A stretch of DNA of 64,000 nt, taken from Albula goreensis (taxonomy: Eukaryota > Chordata > Actinopteri > Albuliformes > Albulidae). The stretch's first letter is position 1. Each line of letters begins with the position of its first letter. The notes under the pieces are model-generated. The model ran no database searches. It saw only the letters and a list, made by a program, of their open reading frames with translations, and was not told the DNA's origin. The stretch covers positions 9,718,128-9,782,127 of the forward strand of contig CM040758.1 in NCBI GenBank assembly GCA_022829145.1, in the 5' to 3' direction. Position numbers and translations under genes: made by a program. Of this stretch, positions 37,173 through 48,400 are shown one piece after another.

Positions 37173-39497
37173 TTATTTCCATGTGGGCTTGAAGCTTTTG
37201 CAGGAGCTGGAGTCTTTGAGGTGGGCTGATTTCTCTGAGAAGCTGCTGCTCTTGCGGGAGCGTTCTCTGCCTCCGGGTGGCGGGGTTTCGGCCCGCTGGC
37301 CGCTGCGGCTGGAGGCCCGCACGCTCTGCACCCTCCGGAGGGAGCAAGGAGGCTTCTCCTCTCCTCGCCCCACATGCTGCTGCCCACTAGCTGGCACCGC
37401 TCTGCTCGCCGTCTGCTTCAGGGAGCCTGTCCTGCCAAGCGTGGCGCTTTTGGAAGGGGTCGGGGGGTTGGAGTCGGCGGCGATCATCATCGGGTCTTTC
37501 TTGGTTCGGGATGAGGAGGCAACAGTGTTCCTGGCGAAGCTGGGCAGGACACCGTGGGTGGGGGTCTGAGGTGGGACACCCCCCTCGGTCGCCGATGCCA
37601 CCTGCGCCAGGGCCCTAAGCGTTGAGCGGCACATCTTCTCCTCCGGTGGGGGCTTGGGGACGTTCCTCACAGGTTTGGCACTGGGCTTCCGGAAGGACGG
37701 CTTGCGAGGGGTCTGGTCCCGCGCCCACCGGGAGATGGAAGTTCCTCCACCAACACTGATGCCGATCGGGCTCACCCTCTGGCCCTTGGACTCCTCCGGT
37801 GGGAGGCTGGAGTGGCGGGTGGCACGGACATTCCTCTCACCCCTCCTTGCCGGGGCACTCTGGTCACGCAGTGGCCGGCGGGGTTCAGAGCTTTCATGGC
37901 CCAGTGGTCTCTCAGCTCTCTTAATGACACTCCCCGCCCGGCCCAGCTTGGTGAGGGGCACTACTTTACGCATGTTCTGGTTCTCCACTGAAACCCGTGT
38001 ACGCGTAGGGCGACCCGTTACAGCACGGGACACAGGGCTCTTGGATGGTGGCTTGGTTTTTGCACGCACAGGCCTGGGGCTCTTAACAGGGGCTGGTTTT
38101 TCCTCTGTGGTGTCACAGCTGTCGGAGGCTGCCTCTTCTGCATCGGTCGATGGAGCAACCGACACAGCTATTTCACTGGTGGACTTTAACACGGGTGTCT
38201 CATTGGTGGATGGGCATTTTGTCTCAGGTGGCTCATTGGCAGATGGAGACTCTAGTGCAGAAGGCTCACTGGTGGACGCAGATTCAAGGTGAGAAGAGAG
38301 CGAACTCCGGTCCTTCGGATTGGTCTGATCGTCACTGGCGTCGGGCGCATTAGTGTTCGTTTCAAACACGACACCCCTCTTGATGGGAGAGCTGTCGATT
38401 TCGGACAGGTCAAGTGTCACAGAGCAGTCTGTCTCTGTGCAGTCCAGGATATAGAAGATTGGCTTCTTGTTGGAAACAGGCGTGTCCAGGGGCAGGGGCG
38501 TGTCACAGGTTGTCGAGGAGACTGTACTCGTGTCCTCCTCCTCTTCCTTCTGGGATGAGGGCACCCTGAAATCCCAGGCTGTCCTTGGGCCATCCTGCCC
38601 CCTCCCAGAGCTCCCACTGGATGGAGGAGTGTCCAAAACTAAGGTTTTCGGTGGTTCCCTCTCTCTCTCCAGGTCAGTAACCTCAATGGCTCCCCCACCC
38701 CGGCTAATTAAGCGCGTCTCTTGTTCATCACCATCTTTGCTGTCAACATTTCCAAGAAGGTCGAAATGTTGCAATTCGGGGACCAGTGTGCAACGCTCCA
38801 CGCTGACGCTCATCTGCCCCATGCCCGTCGTCCCAGTCCCCGAACCCGTACCCGTACCCCTTTGGAACGCATTCTTATTGCGGTTCCTCCTAAGTGCAAG
38901 CCCCCCCTCAGACACTGTTGTCAGCTCGTTGTCATTGAAGACACTCTGGTCATCATCATCATCGTCATTGTCATTACTGTTGAAGTACACAGCGGGTCGG
39001 GCAGCGAGGGGGCTGAGGGGATCTGCATCACCCCCGGGGGAGGTGACCTGCTTCCCACAGGACAGCAGAGCCTTGGGGCCCAGCTCACGGTCCCGGTTGA
39101 CATCCTGGGACAAGAGCCAGGCAGCAGTCCTGCGGTGGTGTGGGCGGCCGGGCCGTGGAAGGCTGTTGAACTTGGCCGGGTCGTCGGTGCCAAAGAGCTC
39201 CAGGTAGCTCTGGAGCTGGCGATCGGCGGCCACGGCAGAAGCAGCCATGGTGTGCCGGTGGCGGCGGGCACTGGAGGAGCGGCCCAGGGGCCCGTGGCTG
39301 TGGGGGCTAAGGGGACGCTGTTGCAGGAAGTCCAGGAGGCCCTCCTTGGTCAGCGTCTCCACGTCGTTCTCGCTGCTGCTACGACCGAAGCCCCCGGCCT
39401 GGTCCTGTCCAATCCCCGCCCACATGCTGCGCTTCTCCTCGAGTTCTCGCAACCGCCGCTGCCTGGCAGCCTCCTTCAGCTCACGCTCACGGTTATC
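37173..39497 (-). CDS. fhdc1: fhdc1 last coding exon (C-terminal tail)
   Basis: Encodes residues 438-1211. It begins [20 protein letters not shown], a charged helix that closes FH2, followed by [11 protein letters not shown]. The rest is low-complexity, Ser/Pro/Arg-rich and probably disordered, with an acidic DDDDDD run near 613-621 and a Gly/Thr run near 651-664. The last ~300 residues are strongly basic, which fits the microtubule-binding tail known in mammalian FHDC1. The exon is GC-rich and CpG-rich next to its AT-rich surroundings, which also gives long meaningless antisense frames. The acceptor is CTCCCTCAG; the TAA stop is at 37175-37173. Confidence 0.96.
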   Translation of the reverse strand, partial: DNRERELKEAARQRRLRELEEKRSMWAGIGQDQAGGFGRSSSENDVETLTKEGLLDFLQQRPLSPHSHGPLGRSSSARRHRHTMAASAVAADRQLQSYLELFGTDDPAKFNSLPRPGRPHHRRTAAWLLSQDVNRDRELGPKALLSCGKQVTSPGGDADPLSPLAARPAVYFNSNDNDDDDDDQSVFNDNELTTVSEGGLALRRNRNKNAFQRGTGTGSGTGTTGMGQMSVSVERCTLVPELQHFDLLGNVDSKDGDEQETRLISRGGGAIEVTDLEREREPPKTLVLDTPPSSGSSGRGQDGPRTAWDFRVPSSQKEEEEDTSTVSSTTCDTPLPLDTPVSNKKPIFYILDCTETDCSVTLDLSEIDSSPIKRGVVFETNTNAPDASDDQTNPKDRSSLSSHLESASTSEPSALESPSANEPPETKCPSTNETPVLKSTSEIAVSVAPSTDAEEAASDSCDTTEEKPAPVKSPRPVRAKTKPPSKSPVSRAVTGRPTRTRVSVENQNMRKVVPLTKLGRAGSVIKRAERPLGHESSEPRRPLRDQSAPARRGERNVRATRHSSLPPEESKGQRVSPIGISVGGGTSISRWARDQTPRKPSFRKPSAKPVRNVPKPPPEEKMCRSTLRALAQVASATEGGVPPQTPTHGVLPSFARNTVASSSRTKKDPMMIAADSNPPTPSKSATLGRTGSLKQTASRAVPASGQQHVGRGEEKPPCSLRRVQSVRASSRSGQRAETPPPGGRERSRKSSSFSEKSAHLKDSSSCKSFKPTWK

Positions 39498-42400
39498 CTG
39501 AGGGAGGACAGAAGATCGGAGAGAAGATGGGAGCATATAGGGGAATGAAGGAGAGGAGAGGTTTTAGGGATTTTGTTGGCAAAAAGTACTCTCCAGTCCA
39601 GAGAATGTCATTGAAATTCTGTAATTTTTAATAAAATCCAGTTAAAGACACGTGTTCTAAAAACTGGCAAAAATTAATAGATTCTTTAAAACATGTACTT
39701 TGCCAGAATTTTACTGGTATGTAAAGTCTTTCAGATAAAAGTTTGTCCCAGGTCTGATCCAGTTCTCTGTCTGCTATGATGGATTTAACCCTCTGTTGGG
39801 TCCTACTCTCCAATCTCTACTTAAAAATGGAGTTCTCACATTGTCCACTCAGACTGTACCTTAACGGCCTTTTTGAACTTGAGACAGAAGTCCTGAAATA
39901 TCCTAAAGCAGTCGTCCAGTTTGAAGGCATCTTTGTCCTCACAGAAGAAGTCGATGAGTGTGTTGCCCTCTTTACGCAGGTCCAGCCTGCGCTTCTTCAG
40001 GTCCTGCAGCATCCGTGTACAGCTCTGACAGGGAACAGATAGAATGAGTTACCTACCTACCAGCCCACCCCCACACATGCGCACTTCCTGTGGTGGAGCA
40101 CTTGCTAACAGAATCGTCAGATACAAATGGAGAACATATACAGTGTGATTCCAGTATAGGACGAGAAGGCAGGCTTGCATCTATACCCGTCAGAATGAAT
40201 GACACCTTACTGTGATGTCGGTGTCTTTACCTGCAGAAACTGATCCAGCTGCTGCAGCAACTCAGCATCCTTCTGAATCTTCTCCTCCAGTGCCCTCGTC
40301 CTCACGTACAGAGACTGAAACTCTGATTCGATGTTCTCCACCGATATTCTGATACATGACAAAAAGATGCTTGTAGATCAAAAGAGGAAAGACATTTGCT
40401 TGTTGAGAAAAAAAAAAAAAAAAGATTTTGTATATTTTTTTAAATCCATAACATTTCAGCAACCCTGGCCTACAGCAGATTTGAGGGATTAAAAAAAGAC
40501 CATTAGTCAGCAACAAACATATCCGTCACACATTTGCATCCCTGCGGGGGTGGGCGCGCCTCAGCTCAGCCAATGCAGAGGGAGCTTGGCTCAAGAGCAT
40601 CTGCTCCACAGGAGTGACCTTGTGCACATAAGGAACGATGCCCAGGGACATCACTGCATTCCCAGCAAGGCTAACGGTACTGCCTGCACCTGTCCGCTGC
40701 TCTGAGCCTGACACAGACCACCTGCAGTGTTATGTAAAAGGTGGAACATTTTAAAGACTACATTTTCCCTCTTTTTATTTCCCACTCAAACTGATGTCAG
40801 TCCCATCCAGGAAAATTCTCCACAGAATAGGCTGCACATGTGACTGTTTAATGCGGCAAAGAGCCATTGCCATTTTTCACACTACAGGTGCGACAGAATT
40901 TGCATATTGCTTATGACATCAGGAGGAGTCATTAAGGCCAGTTCACAAACCTGCAGGAGCAAGGCTGGCCAAGGGAGGTCACCAGAGAGCAATGAATCAA
41001 ATGAGTGTAATGGCTTACCCATGATTTACCCCATCAAATCTGAGCCGGTCTTTTCCTCACCAACTGGTAATGATAGGACCAGTAGGCTACAGACTACTTT
41101 TCCATGCACACAAAAAGAGACAGCAGAGACAGGCATCAGCCTAAGCTTTTTTCCCTTCAAGAGTGCATCAGTGACTAGAGATCCTGTACAGTAATGTGTG
41201 ACCAGCAGAGAGTGGAAGTGTGGCTCATTAGTAAGCTGAAGTTCAGCTTGTGGGGCTGGAGACAGCACTGATGCACAAATAACCATACCTGACTGCAAAT
41301 ACCAAAAAAGCAGGAGGGAGGGGGGCTGTGTTGAGAAATTCATATTGAGAGTTCTTTAGTTTCAACAACACACAAGAATCTCCCATTAGGCAAGAGATAA
41401 TGAGGAGAGATTTTAACAGTTAGGAACAATGTGTACCTGACTGCACTCTGCACATGCTGCAGCTTCTCAGGGAATTTCAGAAGACTCTCGTCCTTCTTTT
41501 GCGCTTCCTGGAAGGAAAAGAGAACAACACATATCAGGGGGAATAGTTAAGCACTGTCACAAAATGCATAACTTTCCACATTTAACACAAAAAAAAAACT
41601 TCATCCTTCTCTCATGTATCCCACCTTCCCTAAAATATTTATGAATTCATCATTTTTCCTGAACTGCAATTTCATTAAATATTTACTGAAATTCATGCAC
41701 AGCAGAGAGGGAAAAGTGTTTCAAAATCCATCTCTGAAATAACTTCACTGAAATTAGACAAAAAAAAAGCATCTCACAACCCTATGGAACTACATCTCCC
41801 AGCATTCCTTGCTCACCAGGGCCACAAAGTGGAGGAGGTTCATCCCAGGCTTGTTGGCCTTGGTGTCAGCCAGAGAGAGCAGTGAAGACAGCTTGAAGCC
41901 AACAGCATTGCCTGCATAGCCACCCTGTGAAGACAAAAGGAATACATGACTGATGGTAGGAATACCCTACAAATGCAATGCATTTCCTGCATTTGTAGAT
42001 ATTGCAGTTGGGGTAAAAGAGAATACGAAAGGGAGAAGGAGACAAAAGACAGATGGAAACTAAGATACAGGAACAAGGAACACTCACTGCATTCATGATG
42101 TTTCCAGCCTGCAGGACCAAGTGCAAGACAGCGTGCAGCTCCTCACAAGTCATTAACTCTGCAAGGAAGTCGATGCAAACTCAATCAGGCTGTGTGAAAC
42201 GGCGCCATCCTTCCCTTTGAAATTACATTACACCCTATTCCTCTTCCTTTAATTACAGCTACTACAGGTTCCTTCAAAGAAACTGGTGTCATTTAGAGTG
42301 CTGCTACCATTTCTGTTAATACACAATGCTGATTGTGATGGTGGGTCTTAAGGAAACATTTAGAGACCAGCATCACTATTCATAAAAGAAATCACAATAA

Positions 42401-45400
42401 GATAGCTGATCTAGGATCAGGTTTCCCCTGTCCATATTCAACCTTATACTTTATAAGCCAAACAGAAGCCTGATCCTGGGTCAGCATTCCTGACCTATTC
42501 TGATTGTGCTTTTTCAATACGGGTAGCACATGGATCTATGATCAGATTTGCCTTTTGGATCATAGTGGATAATATGGAGATGAATATACAGGAACACTGA
42601 ACCTACATCAGCACTCTTCCTCAGAGTTGCTTTATGAATACAGGCTCGATTTTGTATTGCGATCCAGAGCCGCAGGAATCATATTACGGTCATTCCAACT
42701 GCCATCAGCACACACAAACATCTTTAAATTTCACAGCAGTTAAACCGTCCTTTAATCAGCAGATCGAGAGCGGGGGACCACAAACCCAGGCAAGTCTCCC
42801 TTCTGCATGTTAAAATAATTATGCAGCGCAACCCCTCAGAGAAACCTCATCAATTCGCTCATGCCATGAGGAAAACAGTGATTCAGCAGAATGACGTGGA
42901 GCTGTGTGCATATGTTCCACTATTTATTAGTGGGTAGGAATCCAATTACGCTCAGCCTCATCAATTTCCATGTTATAGCAAGTCTGTTAAACCACATTTC
43001 AACATACCAGCAACTCAGTATGGGTAAGGGAAATATCATGCATCTCATCTACTTCGTGTTTAAGACATTAAAACCTATCCAACCAAAAACATTAACAATG
43101 ATAAACATACACAAATAAATCATAAATTATTCCAAAAATACACAGAAGGAAGGACAGGTCATATAGTATGGTTTTAAAATGATAAAGGAATTCAAATATG
43201 AATATTTGATTGTTCCTCAGTTGCTTTATTTGGCTGTAAGGTCCTTGTAAAGGCACAGAATGCACATAGCAGTACACCAGTGCAGCCAGTGGAATTTTGC
43301 TCATGTGAACCATGGTTCTGACTTGAAACCAGACCCCAGATGGTCCCGGTTCTGTTACACATCTCTGCTGTGTATCAGAGATCTAGGTCACTTACTATGG
43401 GCGCACTGAGGGGGAGGGGCGGGGTTTTGTTACCTTTCGTCGCATCACGGATGACATCGATCTCATTGCTCATCACGGAACAGGAAGGAGAGAACTCCTC
43501 CTTCAGCACCATGGCTTCAATACGGACCTCAAAACTGAGCACACACAGACAGTCAGACACACACACATATGCACACAGATAGTTAGAGACACACACCCCG
43601 AACCACAGAGGTGCACACAGACAGACAGACACGCACGCACGTGTACACACAGAGGTGCACACACAGAGACAGACACACATATGCACAGAGACATTCCAAT
43701 TAAAATCCAACGAAAATCCAACCCTTTAAAGTAATAGAAAGGGTGCATTCTTTCTTACCTTGGCACCTGGATCAGAAGGTACATGAACGAGTCCACAAGA
43801 GTCAGTTTGCTAGCGTCGCCCTTGAACGCTCGCAGTTTCCTCGCCTGCAGGGGGAGAGCAGCGGAGATTAAAATCGATTCCGTCACGCTCGGTAAACCCC
43901 ATGGTCCGTAGGGCCACACTCCCATGCTCACTCACATCCCCCCAAATAGTGTTACAACTAAGAAAGAAACCCTCTTCTCTCTACAGTGTGATTTTCCACC
44001 CAGAGCTATACAGCTATATGCTTCTCCATGTCTCTGTTTGACACCCACCAACCAGTTACAAATTCCCATTTTCTCTCCAGGTGTCTCCATGCAAATGAAA
44101 ACTCTATATCTGAAAGTTTAATTTTTCATAATAAAAACTTGCCTACAGTGTTCTGTGTGTGCTGACTTTAAAGGACAACAACAGTACATAATACATTTTA
44201 CTGCAATAGACTGACAATATTCTGACCCCACAATTCTCAGATGCCAGCTACTTTCAATATAAGAACAATGCAACAAAACTTCAATCTGCTGAATAAATTA
44301 AAAACCAGTATGACCAGTGAGAAAATTAGTGTACTTTTGCACAGTCATTAGAATTTTTCATATGAATTTTATAGAAAGCAGGGGAAAACTTTGTGCAGTC
44401 TGTCTAGAAGAATCACAAACAGTATAAAGCAGCACTGAGCAGGGCGAGTGCGGCGGTGTCTTACATTAGTGGAATACTCATGCACCTTTACCTCCTACCC
44501 CCTGCCCCAGCAGTACTCCCATGATTAGAGATGTGAAAATCCCCTTCGGTAGCGGTCCCTCACCTCCTCAGACTCAGGCAGCAGCTTCAGCAGCTCTTTG
44601 AGGGGCCCCGATCCGTACGGCTTGCTGTTGCCAAAGCGGATGTCTTCAATGATGGAAACGTTCGACCTGCAGCACAGTAAATTCACGGGTGTACAGGGCA
44701 GCCTTCCATCCCAGCCTTCAAACTCCCCCCATAAAATCCCCCCATAAATCCCTCCACTCCTCACACTGGCAACCCCAGCGTGATTTAGCCACCTGAACTA
44801 GACCCTGATTTACTATCAGTAACGCAGAAAAGAATAGATAAACCATTACATTAAATTTAGGCATTTAGCAGACACAACTATCCAGAGCGATTTACACTGC
44901 TTACATTCAAACACATTACGTCCTTACATTTACTGTCAAACAATTCAAGTTAAGTGCCAAGCTCACAGATAAAGTGACAGGATCCTCTCTGAGATTATAA
45001 CATTTACAGGTTTAGTTCCCCAACCACTATTCCACACACTCAGCCATTAAAATGCACCTACATGGATTCAAGGGATACTGAACTGACACAGGTGTGGGAT
45101 CCTTCACAGGTGATTTGCACAGAAGTACAGACACATAGGAAAGAAATTCAGAGGGTGGGGGAGTGGGCTTTGACCGAATATCTAAGAACCAGGGCATATC
45201 CTGTATCTATCTCCTGAGACCAGGATGGTCACCTAAGGGAAGCCTGGCTCAGAATTATGGATCAGATTTAGTCACTGATGTGCTGCATTATTGCTACGAT
45301 ATTGCATATGATAGTGGGAAGGTTTCACAGTTCACACGGCTCTTCCCGTGATGGGCAGTTTTGATGCTAGCCCGATTTTAATGTTTCATTCAAAGGTCAC

Positions 45401-48400
45401 TGTAGGTTAATATAAATAAAATTTCATGTAAGCTTTGTGCTTCTATTTTTGATCCTGTTGCTCTCTCACAATCCTTCATCCCATGCTTCTTCTGCCTTAA
45501 TTCCAATAAAAGAAAACAGATTTAAAATGTTCAGGTGTGTTGTAGGTGCCAGTAGGATCCAAAAACACAGGAAAGGGTTTGTAAAAACTAATTTCTTCAT
45601 GTCTGGTTGACCTGGATGATCTGCAGATTGGCTTGTATGATGGAATATTTTGTTATGGAGACCTCTGACATATGCAAATTCTCAGTGTGCTTAGCCTTCC
45701 AAAGCACATACCTGTTATGCAAATGCTTAGAACAAATCACAATGCCTCTCCTCAAAACAGGTTTCACTCACTATGTGTTCAAACACTTGCAGTTTCCTCC
45801 AGTCTACCATGATTTGGAAAACTGCATTTAATTGTTAACTTCTCCTCTTGTTTGTGCTATGGTTATATTGTAAAATCAAACGGAACATTAGGTACAGCAA
45901 TGGATGTCTACATCGTTGAGGCAACGGCTGATCCAGCCTCATCTGGGGAAAAACAGAGGGCAAGTTGATTAAACTCTAGTGGCCTACCCTGACAGTCCAG
46001 GTGTCTGCAGGTTTGTGAACTGAACATTGTGTTCCTCCTACAGCATAGACAAAATGAAATTAGTGTCACTTAGCGCAGTGTTAAGACTAGAGAAGGTTGA
46101 TTGTGAGTGTGAGTCTGTGGGAGAGGTTTGCTGGGTGGAGAAAAAAAAAAAGAAAAATCAAGACAATCTAAATGTAATGCAACACTCCAATGAGGGACTT
46201 CACTGATGCAATGGCATTGTACTGACAGATCTGAAAGTGCTGGAACAAGAAAGCCAGCTGTAATACAAGATTTTATCTGTGAAAGCTAAAAGAGATTTTG
46301 TATATATTGATGAGTTCCTCCTGAAAACCACAAAATAATAAATGATTCACAGTGGGGGTGGGGGGGGGGGAGGGGCGCAGGGCCTAGGTGGTATATCTGA
46401 GTGACATCTAATATGATGGGTAACCACAGCGACATGGATTCTCATCTCCTCTGATCGATGATGAAATGCCCAGTGACAGGGACTGCCTGCTCACATTCTG
46501 TCCCATAAGAAATCACAAGGTCATGTGATTACATAACAGTGTCTTAGACACTGAGATTGAGAAGGCGCAGCCAGGCAGCACTCACAGGCAGATTCAGAAG
46601 CAGACTGCAGGGACGGACAGGGAAGAGCAACACTCCGCATCGCACAGAGCACAGGTCCAAAGACGACAGATGCTATTCATGACCTTTGGGTTTAAAGTGC
46701 AAGGATACCAAATCCATCTTCATGAGAGGCGTGAAATGAAAAATACACCAAAATATAGGTGAACACTAAACAGTAACAAAATTTAGGGAAGGCAATAAGT
46801 ACATCGTAACTGGTCAAAACCACATACCAGTTAAATGTTAGTTGGAAAAAATATTCAGAGTGTGCCTCACTGTGCAAATATCTATGTTTTTCCACAAACA
46901 GCAGTACTTATGCAGTTACTGCCCTATGTTTATAAAGGTTTGTCTCCACATTTACATCTAAGTGCACCACAAGCACTAACTTTTCCATGGCCACAAGTCA
47001 CAGATGGAATTTTAATTTGCATTTCTCTGAGAATATCTGTTTCCATATGAAACTGGGAATTTCTAAAAGAAATATTTTCTTGGTCATGTAAATCCACAGA
47101 CTTGAATAGGAAACATCATTCATTTTAATAATGGGGGAGGGATAAGCATTAACTGCTCAGATAATACAAACTTCAGAGGATTTGTGCCAGAGAAAGGCCA
47201 TTATAATTATGCCTATATCTTGTGTAAAACAGTGTTTTTGTAATAAAGATGATTGCATGTTTTACTTGTTTTGTTGCAGTGTATTACAGAAAGCGGGCGT
47301 GTCCAGGGCAGTTTGGACACCTTTTCTTCATTGGATGCTAATGTTTGCATTTTTGTCCCATCCAAAAAACAGGAAATGGTTAAATGTTTTTCCGCATACC
47401 CAGAGTTTCTCTCATTCAGTCCCTACAGAGTATGCTGCTTTTCATTTTAACCATGATAACAACCTCAATTAAAAAACCTTGAATTGTTTTTAATTCATTT
47501 TAAACTTTACTGAAGAATGACTTACCCACTTAAAGCCACGCTACACCAGAAACCACTAGGAGCATGTGAAAACATTACAACACTTTATAATTCATCAGAT
47601 AACGCTTCCATTTTCTCTAGTATATTGCAAACAGTTCAATTTTCAAAAGGCTTAATTCTAATTGGTTCATTTATTTACTGACAAGTAAAATCAACTGGGT
47701 GCCATTTACTAAGTGTGGAAACTCATTCACAGAAAATGAATCATTTATGAAAGACAGAATTTAATGACACAGCAAATGGCAACAAGCCAAATCTGCATTG
47801 TGCTCTAAAGACTACATCATGGCAGAACTTAAGCACATTTTCAACAACTCTGCCCTACCATAACAGTCTCATTCTCCATGTATAGCCAGTCTATTTTAAA
47901 TCATCTGCACAATTCTGCCTGCCATTTAATCGACTCTTACACACCCCCTGCAGTAATGAAGATTAGAAAATACATTCAGTCCACCAGTCCCCATTTACCT
48001 TATTGCTTCATTTTTAACCATCACTGGAAGCCATGCTGATGCTGCATGAACACTTTAATTACCTGTCATTACAGTGAAATCCTTATAGCCAAGTACGCAC
48101 TATACATACACTACAAAGCGTGGTCTTTACATAGATCTGTAAGACAGCCCATAAAAAGGCCAGTTTTCAGGCACAATTCTTCCTTATGCTGTTAAAAGTG
48201 GTGTTGTTTTAACACCCTGTACCCTTATTCAGCTTCATCAGTGAGCACATCTGCATGTCAGGAGACCACCCTGGGACCAATTAGCATTTCCACTATTTTT
48301 TCTGCTGAGGAGAGAACCAGGGACACAGCAGGGGGATAAAAGCAAGAGCTGAGGATCTGGTTTCTGTAAACCAGGCTGGGTTATCTGCTGTGAACCTGGC

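Noticed and set aside
38467..39548. Long plus-strand frames of 246 and 275 codons over the fhdc1 last exon
   Set aside because: Shadows of the GC-rich coding exon on the opposite strand; the minus frame has clear homology.
40526..40714. Protein-like minus-strand frame inside fhdc1 intron 8, possible extra exon
   Set aside because: Inserting it would interrupt FH2 where human FHDC1 has no insert, and it ends in a stop codon.
43375..43748. Cys/Val-rich minus-strand frames extending fhdc1 exon 5 upstream
   Set aside because: They translate the CA/GACA microsatellite of intron 4; the exon begins at the CTCAG acceptor at 43534.
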